Assembly (NCBI GenBank): GCA_905216145.1
Contig: CAJMST010000011.1
Coordinates: forward strand, 1-62,464
Source: an uncultured bacterium
GTDB lineage: Bacteria; Actinomycetota; Coriobacteriia; Coriobacteriales; Coriobacteriaceae
Reading direction: 5' to 3'
Length of the DNA stretch: 62,464 nt
How positions within the stretch are numbered: position 1 is the first letter of the stretch; every line of letters begins with the position of its first letter. Under the pieces are notes generated by a model, which worked only from the letters and a program-made list of their open reading frames with translations, was not told the DNA's origin and did not search any database. A program made the translations under genes and the position numbers. This document shows, in pieces, positions 1 to 8,749 of this stretch.

Positions 1-71
1 ATTGACCTTCTGGTCATGCCGCCGAAGTTGAAAGGCAGATTGCCGCTCTGGCGGGTTTGCAGCGTCAACTG
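1..71. repeat. Left-edge copy of a dispersed intergenic element
   Basis: The first 71 bases resemble the element at 46185-46236: both contain a GGCAGATTGCC block, then a GC-rich stretch with GCAGCGTC, then a perfect GTTACGCGG hairpin. Both copies lie immediately downstream of a minus-strand gene. Only the right part of this copy is in the window, so its full extent is unknown. Confidence 0.5.
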
Positions 72-98
72 GTTACGCGGTTCGTAGAACCGCGTAAC
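72..98. terminator. Hairpin at the queA 3' end
   Basis: A perfect 12-bp stem (GTTACGCGGTTC pairing with GAACCGCGTAAC) with a 3-nt loop touches the queA stop codon. Neither strand has a clear T-run, so it may be a transcript-end stabiliser or part of the dispersed element rather than a strong intrinsic terminator. A near-identical hairpin is at 46237-46264. Confidence 0.5.
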
Positions 99-1315
99 TA
101 ACAAATGAGCATCGCATCGCCAAAGCTGAAGAAGCGATAGCGCTCCTCGATGGCAGCGGCGTAGGCATCCATGATCTGGTCGCGGGTGGCAAGCGCGCTC
201 ACGAGCATCATGAGCGTGGAGCGCGGCACATGGAAGTTCGTGATCAGCGCATCGACCACGTGATAGGTCGAGCCGGGCATGAGGTAAAGCTGCGTCGTGG
301 CGTTCTCGCGCACCACGATGTCACCGCGGCCAAGCGTATCGGCCCCGTCCTCGCGGCCTTCAAAATAGCGCGCCGTCACGGCCGGATCGGACACCGGCGC
401 GTCCGTGTCAAACGCGCTCTCGAGCGAGCGTACCGCGGTAGTGCCGACGGCGATCACACGATGACCCTCGGCCTTGGCCTTATGCACGGCGTCGACAACC
501 TCCTGCGACACGTGGTAGCGCTCGGTGTGCATGACGTGCTGCGTAGGGTCGTCCTCCTCCACCAAGCGGAAGGTATCGATGCCCACCTCGAGTTCGACGG
601 CGGCAAACTTGGCACCCTTGGCCTCGATAGCGGCCATGAGCTCAGGAGTAAAATGCAGACCCGCCGTAGGAGAGGCAGCCGAGTGCTCCTCCTTCATGGC
701 GTAGACGGTCTGGTACTTCTCGGGATCGCCCTCGTAATCGGTAATGTAAGGCGGCAGCGGCACGTGGCCGGCAGCATGGATGGCCTCGTCGAGCGTGCGC
801 GGGTCGCCGGCGGCATTGCAACCGGCCGGCTCAAAGCGCACCAGACGGCCACCGCGGCTATCGGTGACAAAGTCGACGACCTCGGCCGTCAGCACTACGG
901 GAGCCCCCTCGGGCGCATGGGCGCCGCCCGCACGATACTCAATCTGAGCACCAGGCTTCAGGCGCTTGCCCGGCTTGACCAGGCACTCCCAGACGTGACC
1001 CAGCGGGTCAACATCCTCGCGGCGCTTGAGCAGCAGCGTCTCGACCACGCCACCCGAGCCCGTTTTGCGACCGATCAGACGAGCCGGCATCACGCGCGTC
1101 TTGTTGATGACGAGTACGTCGCCCGGCTCGATATAGTCGATGATGTCGCGGAAGATGCGGTGTTCAACGGTACCGCCGTGCTCCAGCGGCGTTCCTGTCT
1201 CGGAGCCTTTGCGATCAACCACCAGCAGGCGGCAGGAGTCGCGCGGCTCGGCAGGAGCCTGGGCAATCAGTTCCTCAGGAAGGTTGTAGTCAAAATCATC
1301 GGTACGCATAGACAC
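98..1315 (-). CDS. queA: S-adenosylmethionine:tRNA ribosyltransferase-isomerase QueA
   Basis: QueA transfers and isomerises the ribose of S-adenosylmethionine onto preQ1 in the anticodon of tRNA, giving epoxyqueuosine. The N-terminal FDYNLPEELIAQ-P block, the NKTRVMPARL segment, the central EHSAASPTAGLHFT signature and the C-terminal LITNFHVPRSTLMMLVSA segment are all present. At 405 aa it is longer than the usual 340-360 aa; the extra residues are Gly/Asp-rich insertions near residues 35-50, 130-170 and 315-330. A GTG start at 1315 is chosen because AGGAGA lies 8 nt upstream; the ATG 6 nt downstream is less well placed. It is the last gene of a probable three-gene minus-strand unit with queH, the next enzyme of the pathway. 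Confidence 0.95.
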   Translation of the reverse strand: MSMRTDDFDYNLPEELIAQAPAEPRDSCRLLVVDRKGSETGTPLEHGGTVEHRIFRDIIDYIEPGDVLVINKTRVMPARLIGRKTGSGGVVETLLLKRREDVDPLGHVWECLVKPGKRLKPGAQIEYRAGGAHAPEGAPVVLTAEVVDFVTDSRGGRLVRFEPAGCNAAGDPRTLDEAIHAAGHVPLPPYITDYEGDPEKYQTVYAMKEEHSAASPTAGLHFTPELMAAIEAKGAKFAAVELEVGIDTFRLVEEDDPTQHVMHTERYHVSQEVVDAVHKAKAEGHRVIAVGTTAVRSLESAFDTDAPVSDPAVTARYFEGREDGADTLGRGDIVVRENATTQLYLMPGSTYHVVDALITNFHVPRSTLMMLVSALATRDQIMDAYAAAIEERYRFFSFGDAMLIC

Positions 1316-1379
1316 GTCGGATTCTCCTTATATAGCTAAAGTCCGCTCTACATCCTAGCAGGCTGACGTCCCAAGTGAA

Positions 1380-1955
1380 CTACTTTTTGGCGGCTTTGCG
1401 CTCGTCGCGGATGCGGGCGCGGTCCATGGCCGCCTCGACAGCCGAGAAGCGGCAACCACAGTAGTTCTGCCGATACATGCCAAGCTCGCGCGAACGGCGT
1501 GTCGCCTCGGGGTAATACGGGCGAAAATCGCGAATCACCGGGGTGAGCCCATGTGCCGCCGCCAAGCGCTCAAGCACGTCATTGCAGGTATCGAACAGCT
1601 GGTACGGCGAGACGGCGAGCGTCGTGCCCACAAACTCAAACCCGCGCTCCTGGGCCACGCGGCACGCCTCGGCCAAGCGCAGGGCATAGCACGCGCGACA
1701 GCGACGAGGCCGATCGGCACCCAGCGGTGCCACGCCGGTCTCCCAGCGATCGCGGTCCTCCCCTGCCTCGATGAGCTCGATATCACCATCGGCACACCAC
1801 CGGCGCAGCTCGTCCAAGCGGCGCTGCCATTCATCGCGCGGTTGAATATTGGGGTTGGTCCAGCAAATCGTGGGCTCAAACCCCTCCTCGCGCAGCAGGC
1901 GAACCGGCTCAAGCGAGCATGGTGCACAGCACGCATGCAGCAACAACGACTTCAT
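1380..1955 (-). CDS. queH: Epoxyqueuosine reductase QueH
   Basis: QueH reduces epoxyqueuosine to queuosine in tRNA and is the non-cobalamin alternative to QueG. The 191-aa protein begins with the HACCAPCS motif (near residue 7), has a CRACYALRL block in the middle and ends with the YRQNYCGCRFS cysteine motif; these cysteines carry the iron-sulfur cluster and redox disulfide in the family. The start at 1955 sits 6 nt after GAGGAG; an in-frame ATG at 1961 abuts that ribosome binding site and is less likely. The ribosome binding site lies inside the end of the upstream gene, so the two are probably translationally coupled. Having QueH after QueA gives the last two steps of queuosine synthesis in one transcript. 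Confidence 0.93.
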   Translation of the reverse strand: MKSLLLHACCAPCSLEPVRLLREEGFEPTICWTNPNIQPRDEWQRRLDELRRWCADGDIELIEAGEDRDRWETGVAPLGADRPRRCRACYALRLAEACRVAQERGFEFVGTTLAVSPYQLFDTCNDVLERLAAAHGLTPVIRDFRPYYPEATRRSRELGMYRQNYCGCRFSAVEAAMDRARIRDERKAAKK

Positions 1956-1965
1956 CGACATCTCC

Positions 1966-2532
1966 TCACCCAAAAAAGCGCACGCCAAAGGACGTATCCT
2001 CGCAGGCGACAATGCGGCGGTCGCGCAAAATGGTCCGCACGTAATACCAGTCGCCTACACAGCCCGACAAATGCAAGCTGGCAGCCAGATAGCACAGCAG
2101 CGGATAGCCCGAAAACGCAAACCCCAGGGCAAGCGTTGTCGTCACAACAACCGTCGGCGCCAGGCAAACCGCCATGTACCGCCGGCGCGAATACACAACG
2201 CCTTCGGCGCAGGCATAGATCATCGCCGTCTCGCGATTCGCCCCAAAGGTCACCTTCGCGCCCGCAGGCGCCAGCAGCTTAAAAAACACACCGTGCACCA
2301 GCTCGTGCACGGCAAATGAAGCCGCCGAAACCGCAGTCAAGCCGACCATCCAGCCCAAGACGGCCATCCAGCCGCCCGCGTCAGCCACATCCAAGTCTGC
2401 AGGCCCGCCCAGCAGCATAAACACCGGCACCAGGCACACGGCAAACACCACAAGCACGGCCATCCCCCACACAAAGCAAGCGTGCAGAAAATCCTCGTCT
2501 TCAAACGCATGTATGTTGGAAATCTCATTCAT
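1966..2532 (-). CDS. DUF3267-type membrane zincin-like protein
   Basis: A 188-aa membrane protein with about four hydrophobic segments and the metalloprotease-like motif HELVHG near residue 76, the hallmark of the DUF3267 putative zincin family. The first two segments (about residues 20-42 and 53-72) precede the motif and two more follow (about 118-155). Substrate and biological role are unknown; other members are annotated only as putative membrane metalloproteases. It is the first gene of the unit that continues with queH and queA, but no functional tie to queuosine is evident. No strong Shine-Dalgarno site is visible before the ATG at 2532. Confidence 0.75.
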   Translation of the reverse strand: MNEISNIHAFEDEDFLHACFVWGMAVLVVFAVCLVPVFMLLGGPADLDVADAGGWMAVLGWMVGLTAVSAASFAVHELVHGVFFKLLAPAGAKVTFGANRETAMIYACAEGVVYSRRRYMAVCLAPTVVVTTTLALGFAFSGYPLLCYLAASLHLSGCVGDWYYVRTILRDRRIVACEDTSFGVRFFG

Positions 2533-2664
2533 AGCATCTTAGGATAGCGCCCCTGCCACGTACCCGTCCGCATGTGCGATAATGTCGAACGATATGCACG
2601 AATTGACCACCGCGCCGCCGAGCCCCACGCCCGACTGCGCTCTCACCATATGCGAAGGAGTCCC

Positions 2665-4815
2665 ATGGCATCCAAATACTCCATGAACGACCGTCCCAGC
2701 TGGCCTCGCCGCGCCATCGTTACCGCCGGCGAGCCCTATGGCAACAAGGGCCTTCACTTTGGCCACGTTGGCGGCGTCTTTGTCCCTGCCGACTTCTTCG
2801 CCCGCTTCCTGCGCGACCGTCTGGGCCGCGAGAACGTCATCTTCACCTCGGGCACCGACTGCTACGGCTCGCCCATCATGGAGAGCTACCGCAAGCTCAA
2901 GGAGAACGAAGGCTACGACAAGTCCATCGGCGAGTACGTCGAGTCCAATCACTCCCGCCAGGCCGCAACCCTCAACAACTACAACATCAGCTGCGATATC
3001 TACGGCGGCTCGGGCCTTGAGCCGGCTGCGCAGATTCACAACGAGGTGACCGCCGAGATTATCGAGCGCCTGCACGAGCAGGGCACCATCTCCAAGCGCT
3101 CCACGCTGCAGTTCTACGATGCCAAGGCCAGCACGTTCCTCAACGGCCGCCAGGTGATCGGGCGCTGCCCCATCCAAGGTTGCAAGTCCGAGAAGGCGTA
3201 CGCCGACGAGTGCGACCTGGGTCACCAGTTTGAGCCCGAGGAGCTCATCGCGCCCAAGAGCCAGCTCACCGGCGAGGTGCCCGAGCTGCGCCCAGTCGAC
3301 AACCTCTATTTCGACCTGCCGGCCTACCTCGACTTTATGAAGACCTACACCGCCAAGCTCGCCCAGAACCCGCAGGTTCGCTCCGTGGTCTCCAAGACCA
3401 TGGAAGAGTGGCTGCTGCCGGCACAGCTCTATATTCAGAACAAGTTCCGCGAGGCCTTCGACGCCGTCGAGGATCAACTGCCCGAGCACACCGTGCTGGA
3501 GCCCGAGGGCAACAAGAGCAGCTTTACCGTCACCTTCCCCAGCTGGAAGGAGCGCGACGACGCCCACGCAGTGCTCGCCAACGGCGGCGTGCGCTTCCGC
3601 AGCGGCAAGGCGCTCGTTCCCTTCCGCATCACCGGTAACATCGACTGGGGCGTTCCGGTGCCCGAGGTCGACGGCGTCTCCGACGTCACCTGCTGGTGCT
3701 GGCCCGAGAGCCTGTGGGCGCCCATCAGCTACACCCGCACCGTGCTCGCACGCGATGCCAAAGCCGCCGGCGTAACTGAGGGTGTCGCCGCCCAGGACGC
3801 CGCCCTCATGGGCGAGCCCGCTGCCGATTCCACGCAGGTACCCGCACCCACCTACCAGCACAGTTCGCTCGATTGGCGCGACTGGTGGTGCTCTGACGAC
3901 GCACAGATCTACCAGTTCATCGGTCAGGACAACATCTACTTCTACTGCATCGCGCAGACCGCCATGTGGGAGGCCCTGGGCTGGGACCTCACGCAGAGCA
4001 CCGTCAGCGCTTGCTACCACCTGCTCTACATGGGCAAAAAGGCCAGCTCGTCCTCGCAGACGCCTCCCCCGCCGGCAGACGACCTGCTCAACCACTACAC
4101 CTGCGAGCAGATGCGCGCGCATTGGCTGTCGCTCGGCCTGTCCGAGAAGCCGGTGAGCTTTAGCCCCAAGGCATATGACACGCGTGTGACCGGCAAGGAC
4201 AAGGACGGCAACGAGGTGCGCGCCTGCGACGACAAGCGCGTCATCGATCCGGCCCTTAAGGAGAGTGCCCTTTTGACCGGCGTGTTCAACCGCCTGGCCC
4301 GCAGCTGCTTCTACGGCGTCGCCGTCAAGGAGGGCGACGAGAGCCCGTACCGCAACGGTTGCATTCCGGCCGGCGCAGCCTCTGCCGCCGTGGTCGAGGC
4401 TGCCGAGCAGGCCGCCCTTGCCTTTGAGCAGGCCATGTACAAGTTCGAGACGCACCGCGCGCTCGCCGCGTGCGACGACTACCTGCGCGCGGCCAACAAG
4501 CGCTGGAGCGATGCCTCCAAGGCCGCCAACAAGCTCGAGGGCGAGCCGGCCAACGCCGCCATGAAGCAGGCCCTGGTCGACGCCTTTACCGAGCTGCGCG
4601 TGGCGACCGTGCTCATGCACGGCATCGTCCCGGCCGGCTGCGAGCTCATCTGCGAGTACTTCGATGTCGACCCGGTCGCCTTCTTTAGCTGGGACAACAT
4701 CTTTGCCTCCACGGACGAGTTTGTGGAGAGCCTGGGCGAGAAGCCCGGCGAGCACCGCGTTAAGCCGCTGCCCCCGCGCTTCGACTTCTTCAGCAAGCAC
4801 GAGAGCCAGTACTAA
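2665..4815 (+). CDS. metG: Methionyl-tRNA synthetase, divergent type
   Basis: Class I aminoacyl-tRNA synthetase that charges tRNA-Met. The Rossmann-fold signature is HFGH (residues 31-34), a HIGH variant, and a zinc-knuckle-like CPIQGC follows near residue 167. The usual KMSKS loop is replaced by GKKASSSS at about residues 456-463, so the second lysine of the canonical loop is not in its normal context. The anticodon-binding helical domain follows and the protein stops at 716 aa without an obvious EMAP/Trbp111-like C-terminal domain. The ATG at 2665 is preceded by GAAGGAG at 5 nt; a longer in-frame ORF from 2572 has no such support. It is transcribed divergently from the DUF3267-queH-queA unit. 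Confidence 0.88.
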   Translation: MASKYSMNDRPSWPRRAIVTAGEPYGNKGLHFGHVGGVFVPADFFARFLRDRLGRENVIFTSGTDCYGSPIMESYRKLKENEGYDKSIGEYVESNHSRQAATLNNYNISCDIYGGSGLEPAAQIHNEVTAEIIERLHEQGTISKRSTLQFYDAKASTFLNGRQVIGRCPIQGCKSEKAYADECDLGHQFEPEELIAPKSQLTGEVPELRPVDNLYFDLPAYLDFMKTYTAKLAQNPQVRSVVSKTMEEWLLPAQLYIQNKFREAFDAVEDQLPEHTVLEPEGNKSSFTVTFPSWKERDDAHAVLANGGVRFRSGKALVPFRITGNIDWGVPVPEVDGVSDVTCWCWPESLWAPISYTRTVLARDAKAAGVTEGVAAQDAALMGEPAADSTQVPAPTYQHSSLDWRDWWCSDDAQIYQFIGQDNIYFYCIAQTAMWEALGWDLTQSTVSACYHLLYMGKKASSSSQTPPPPADDLLNHYTCEQMRAHWLSLGLSEKPVSFSPKAYDTRVTGKDKDGNEVRACDDKRVIDPALKESALLTGVFNRLARSCFYGVAVKEGDESPYRNGCIPAGAASAAVVEAAEQAALAFEQAMYKFETHRALAACDDYLRAANKRWSDASKAANKLEGEPANAAMKQALVDAFTELRVATVLMHGIVPAGCELICEYFDVDPVAFFSWDNIFASTDEFVESLGEKPGEHRVKPLPPRFDFFSKHESQY

Positions 4816-4874
4816 AGCACGCCAGCAGCGGCGTGCCCGGAAAGTAGTCAATTTGGGACGGGAAGGAAAGATGG

Positions 4875-5978
4875 ATGTCCAAGCCGCGTCGTAGTAAGCA
4901 GAAAAAGCAGGTTAAGCCCGAGCTCAAGCTCAGGCAGTTTGCCGCCACCGAGCTTTCCGACCAGCTTGCCGCCCAACACTCCGCCGCCGACCTGCCTCGC
5001 TTTATGGTCGACACGGTTGCCGGCGCCTATGCACCAGCCGATGCTCGGCTCATGATCGAGGGTTTCGGTGCCGCAGCCACGCGCCCGGTCACGCTGCGCG
5101 CCAACACGCTCAAGGCGACCGCCGAGAACATCGCCGCGGCACTCGACGCCGCCGGCATCGCCCACCGCTCCGTCGCATGGTACCCGGACGCTTTCATCCT
5201 GCCCGAGGCCCAAGTTTCCGACCTATGGGACCTCGACATCTACCGTGACGGCAAGATCTACTTGCAGAGCCTGTCGTCCATGATGCCGCCTTTGGTGCTG
5301 GGCGCACGTGCCGGCGAGGACATCCTGGACATGTGTGCGGCCCCCGGCGGCAAGACGACGCAGATCGCCGCCCTCACCCAGGGACAGGCGCACCTCACAG
5401 CCTGCGAGATGAGCATTCCCCGCGCCGAAAAGCTCGAGGCCAACTTGGGCCGCCAGGGCGCCAAAAACGTGCCCGTCATGCGTATTGACGCACGCGAGCT
5501 TGACGAGTTCTTCCGCTTTGACCGTATCCTGCTCGACGCCCCCTGCACCGGTACGGGCACCGTCATCAGCGGCAACGAAAAGAGCCTGCGCGGCCTCACT
5601 GAGCAGCTGCTCATCAAGTGCGCCCGCTCGCAGCGCGCGCTTCTGGACCGCGCCATGGGGGCCCTCAAACCGGGCGGTACGCTCGTCTATTCGACGTGTT
5701 CGATCTTGCCGCAGGAAAACGAGGATGCCCTGCAAGAGGCCCTCGACAAGCACATGGACTGTGAGCTCATCCCCCTCGACGGCACACCGAGCGAAAGCGA
5801 AGCACGCCGCGCCCAGCAGGTCGGCGAGGAGCCGCATATCGAGTGCAACGCCCTTACCGAGGCCATTGCCGCGGGCCACGTCTCGGCCATTGCCAACGGC
5901 ATGCCCGGCACGCTGACCATTCCGCCCAGTCGCGACTTTGAGGGCTTCTATATCGCCCTGGTCCGAAAACGCAGCTAG
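4875..5978 (+). CDS. RsmB/NOP2/Sun-family RNA m5C methyltransferase
   Basis: SAM-dependent RNA cytosine-C5 methyltransferase, 367 aa. A Lys/Arg-rich N-terminus is followed by the SAM-binding motif I DMCAAPGGKT (about residue 153), the motif IV DAPCTGTGT with one catalytic cysteine (about residue 220) and the motif VI YSTCS with the second cysteine (about residue 275). These two cysteines are the nucleophile and release residues of the family. The likely substrate is rRNA or tRNA; the exact site cannot be told from sequence. The gene starts 59 nt after metG on the same strand, with GGGAAGGAAAG upstream, so cotranscription is likely. An ATG 4 nt upstream (4871) opens only a short reading frame. 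Confidence 0.9.
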   Translation: MSKPRRSKQKKQVKPELKLRQFAATELSDQLAAQHSAADLPRFMVDTVAGAYAPADARLMIEGFGAAATRPVTLRANTLKATAENIAAALDAAGIAHRSVAWYPDAFILPEAQVSDLWDLDIYRDGKIYLQSLSSMMPPLVLGARAGEDILDMCAAPGGKTTQIAALTQGQAHLTACEMSIPRAEKLEANLGRQGAKNVPVMRIDARELDEFFRFDRILLDAPCTGTGTVISGNEKSLRGLTEQLLIKCARSQRALLDRAMGALKPGGTLVYSTCSILPQENEDALQEALDKHMDCELIPLDGTPSESEARRAQQVGEEPHIECNALTEAIAAGHVSAIANGMPGTLTIPPSRDFEGFYIALVRKRS

Positions 5979-6002
5979 CGCACGGATCCAAAACTCAACA
6001 AG

Positions 6003-6173
6003 CTATCGCCGTGCGCGCTTGTCCTGCTGGTCACGGCACTGCTTAAGTGCCTCACGCTCCTTGCGCTCGGCCTTTTTGCCCTTAATGGCCGTGACCGCAA
6101 AGTAGATGACCGCGGCGGCAACGATTGCGCCCACGCATAGGCCAATCGAGCCCAACATTGCCGAGAATTCCAT
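6003..6173 (-). CDS. Small single-pass membrane protein, 56 aa
   Basis: A short reading frame with AGAGAGGTG 8 nt upstream of the ATG at 6173. The protein has one hydrophobic stretch at about residues 8-30 (LGSIGLCVGAIVAAAVIYFA) followed by a strongly basic tail of about 25 residues rich in Lys, Arg, Glu and Gln. This is the arrangement of a small N-out/C-in anchor with a cytoplasmic amphipathic helix. No family is recognised. It is convergent with the methyltransferase gene and divergent from the TIM-barrel gene. Confidence 0.65.
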   Translation of the reverse strand: MEFSAMLGSIGLCVGAIVAAAVIYFAVTAIKGKKAERKEREALKQCRDQQDKRARR

Positions 6174-6365
6174 ACCGCGTCACCTCTCTTTTGTATACGG
6201 GACATTCAAGATAGCACCTCGATTCCCGCCACCACAGCTCCTTCACGTTCGCCGGCCCTTCAGTCTAACGGATGGCGCAGCGGGGAAAAATCAACTCGTC
6301 AAACGATTTAGCACTCGCAACGCCGGTCGTACACTGCCGACCGCACAGCATAGAAACGGACCGCC

Positions 6366-7457
6366 ATGGATTCTCTCAACGATTTGAACGAGCGCGTCGA
6401 CGCCTTTGTCGCCACCAGCTCCTTCGAGACGCCTGCCGCGAATAACGACCAAGCCCCCATCGATGTTCCCGCCGAGGTTCACGAGGACATCGTCGCCTCG
6501 GTCGACTTCTCCGAGGTTGAGCTTGCAGACGAATTTACCGAGCCCCAGGTGGCCGTAACTCCCAACGGCCTTTTGCCCATGGAGCCGCTGCCCATCGACG
6601 GGCGTCTGCGCAAGGCAGCCCTCCGTATGCCCGATGAGATCGAGGAGGCCAGCGGCTTTACGCTCTTTGGCCGCCGCATCAAATCGCTCATCTACACCAC
6701 CGACGTGGCGGTCATCCGCAACTCCAATGCCGACGCCGTGTTTGCCGTCTACCCCTTCACGCCGCAGCCCGCCATTACGCAAGCGTTGCTGACCGTTGCC
6801 GAGTGCCCGGTCTTTGTGGGCGTTGGCGGCGGCACCACCACCGGTAAGCGTTCCGTGCAGATGGCGGCCGTATCCGAGATGCAGGGCGCGGCGGGCTGCG
6901 TGGTCAACTCCCCCGCTACCGCCGAGATGGTCGAGCACATCACCAACATCGCCGATATCCCCGTCATCGCCACGGTCGTTCGCTGCGACGATGATGCGCA
7001 TGCCAAAGTGCGCGCCGGAGCCAAGATCCTCAACATCGCGGCCGGCAAGAACACGCCCCAGGTCCTGCGTGAACTGCGCGAGCACTATCCCAACTTGCCG
7101 CTCATCGCACCGGGCGGCAAGACGCCCGAGAGCATCCGTGAGACCATCGCCGCCGGCGCCAACGCCATCATCTGGACGCCGCCTTCGGCCCAGCAGCTGC
7201 AGACCGACATGATGCAGCGCTACCGCAAGATGAAAGAAGACGCCACGCCCGTCATCTCGCGCGACGATGTGCCCATTATCGACCAGGTCGCCGCCGCCGA
7301 GGTCAGCCAGGTCGAGAACATGAATCCCGACGTGCCGATTCCCGACGAAGTCATCGAACGCGTCGCTTCGATCCACGATCATATCGAGGAGCGTCGCGCC
7401 AACCGCGGACTCAAGCCCTCGCTGCACGGCTTCTTCTTCCGCGGAAAGAAACGCTAG
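6366..7457 (+). CDS. TIM-barrel-like protein of unknown function
   Basis: A 363-aa protein with an acidic, low-complexity N-terminus (to about residue 80) and a central alpha/beta region with the alternating pattern of a phosphate-binding TIM barrel. Diagnostic stretches are VYPFTPQPAITQALL, PVFVGVGGGTTTGKR, IPVIATVV, AKILNIAAGKNTP, PLIAPGGKTPESI and ANAIIWTPPS; the last two resemble the phosphate-binding strands of KDPG-aldolase-like or ThiE-like proteins. Homologues that I recall in Firmicutes carry only the generic name hydrolase. No catalytic lysine can be assigned with confidence. It stands alone, followed by a clear terminator. Confidence 0.55.
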   Translation: MDSLNDLNERVDAFVATSSFETPAANNDQAPIDVPAEVHEDIVASVDFSEVELADEFTEPQVAVTPNGLLPMEPLPIDGRLRKAALRMPDEIEEASGFTLFGRRIKSLIYTTDVAVIRNSNADAVFAVYPFTPQPAITQALLTVAECPVFVGVGGGTTTGKRSVQMAAVSEMQGAAGCVVNSPATAEMVEHITNIADIPVIATVVRCDDDAHAKVRAGAKILNIAAGKNTPQVLRELREHYPNLPLIAPGGKTPESIRETIAAGANAIIWTPPSAQQLQTDMMQRYRKMKEDATPVISRDDVPIIDQVAAAEVSQVENMNPDVPIPDEVIERVASIHDHIEERRANRGLKPSLHGFFFRGKKR

Positions 7458-7469
7458 CCGCAACAGCAA

Positions 7470-7508
7470 GGCCCGTCCCGCAAACGCGAGGCGGGCCGTT
7501 TTCGTTTG
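7470..7508 (+). terminator. Intrinsic terminator
   Basis: GGCCCG at 7470 pairs with CGGGCC at 7492-7497, enclosing further CG pairs, followed by GTTTTCGTTT. It lies 12 nt after the stop codon of the TIM-barrel gene. Confidence 0.85.
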
Positions 7509-7538
7509 AGCAATCATGCAGCGATGTGATGGGGCAAA

Positions 7539-8429
7539 CTAATCCACGCGCTTGTCGCCCATAAAGAAGAGCGCCACCGTACCAGGTCCGGTATGCGAGC
7601 CAATCAGAGTACCGATGTCATTGATCTCAATCTTGCCTTTAAGCTGCGGAACCTGTTCCTCAATCAGCGCCGCAACTGCCTCGGCATCCTCACGGCACGC
7701 CGAGTGCGACATGATGCACTTACCCGAATAATCCACACCGTCCTGCACGTGTGCCATCATGGTCTTGGCCATCTCGGAAATCGCGCGCTTCTTAGTGCGA
7801 ATCTTCTCACGTGGCGACAACTTGCCATCGCAATCGACCGTCATAAGCGGGCAAATCTTAAGCGCCGTGCCGATGATCGCACTCGCAGCCGAAATGCGAC
7901 CGCCTCGTAGGTAGCTCGACAGATCGGTCGAGAAGAACCAGTGGTGCAGGTTGAGTTTGTGCTCCTCGATCCAGGCAGCCGTCTCGTCGAGTGAAGCCCC
8001 GCTATCGCGCACGTCGGCGGCATATTCCAGCAACAGGCCAAAGCCCGAAGACGCCGCCAGCGAATCGATGACGCGTACCTTGCCGCCCTGGGGATAGCGA
8101 TCCGCGAGCATCTGTGCCGCAACGCAGGCCGATCCATACGTGCCCGAAATACCCGACGACAACGTCAGGTGCAGCACGTCTTTACCCTCGGCAACAAACG
8201 GCTCCCAAAACTCCTCGTACTCACCCACGCTCACCTGAGACGTCTTGGGCATGGCTCCCGCGGCAATCTGGGCAAAAAACTTGTCCGGCGTAATCGACTG
8301 ATACAGATCGTCCGTATAGACAACACCGTCGATCTCGTAATGAAAACACACGACAGGGATATTGCGCGACGCAAAGAACTCACGGGTTCGGTCGGCGGCG
8401 GATTCACAGGTCAGGACAAAATCACTCAT
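7539..8429 (-). CDS. DegV family fatty-acid-binding protein
   Basis: A 296-aa DegV-fold protein. Members bind a single fatty acid between two alpha/beta domains and in several Gram-positives act as FakB, presenting exogenous fatty acids to the kinase FakA. The family hallmarks are present: TCESAAD at the N-terminus, KTSQVSVGEYEEFW (about residue 68), the SSGISGTYGSA ligand loop (about residue 92) and the YLRGGRIS segment (about residue 160). The start at 8429 is chosen because AAGGAG lies just upstream; a longer in-frame start at 8447 would place this site inside the gene. No fakA is nearby. Confidence 0.88.
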   Translation of the reverse strand: MSDFVLTCESAADRTREFFASRNIPVVCFHYEIDGVVYTDDLYQSITPDKFFAQIAAGAMPKTSQVSVGEYEEFWEPFVAEGKDVLHLTLSSGISGTYGSACVAAQMLADRYPQGGKVRVIDSLAASSGFGLLLEYAADVRDSGASLDETAAWIEEHKLNLHHWFFSTDLSSYLRGGRISAASAIIGTALKICPLMTVDCDGKLSPREKIRTKKRAISEMAKTMMAHVQDGVDYSGKCIMSHSACREDAEAVAALIEEQVPQLKGKIEINDIGTLIGSHTGPGTVALFFMGDKRVD

Positions 8430-8749
8430 ATGAGGCTCCTTACTCATTGCTGCGCAAATTATCGCACAGTGAGCCTACATACGGTACATATGTCCACTAT
8501 TTACCAAATCGAACCAAAAATAGCGAACATCTTTACCACCATCGTCTCCACCGACTCCACGCATAAATATCTGAGAAAACACCCTCTGTCGTCTCCACTC
8601 AACCGCCATATCTACCTCAACTAAATCGATTTACCAAACCGTTCAGCCGACAATTCAGCCGCTGGCGCAAAATCGAAACAAAAGCGGCGCATACTGATAA
8701 ACGTTTGACGCTGTTTATCAGTTTTACCAGCCCCATCGGAAGGTGTTTC
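8430..8749. other. Intergenic region between degV and fbp
   Basis: A 320-bp stretch between divergent genes, markedly richer in A+T than its neighbours. No ORF with a convincing ribosome binding site is seen. It should hold both promoters; the only clear structure is the palindrome at 8694-8721 close to the fbp start. Confidence 0.6.
8694..8721. promoter_or_regulatory. Palindrome upstream of fbp
   Basis: CTGATAAAC and GTTTATCAG form a perfect 9-bp inverted repeat with a 10-nt spacer, ending 28 nt before the fbp start codon. Spacing and symmetry fit a dimeric regulator's operator; an RNA hairpin followed by TTTT is the alternative. Confidence 0.4.

Noticed and set aside
2539..4851. 770-aa minus-strand ORF opposite metG
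   Set aside because: Shadow of the metG frame in GC-rich DNA: low-complexity Ala/Gly/Val/Leu composition, no ribosome binding site, no recognisable domain.
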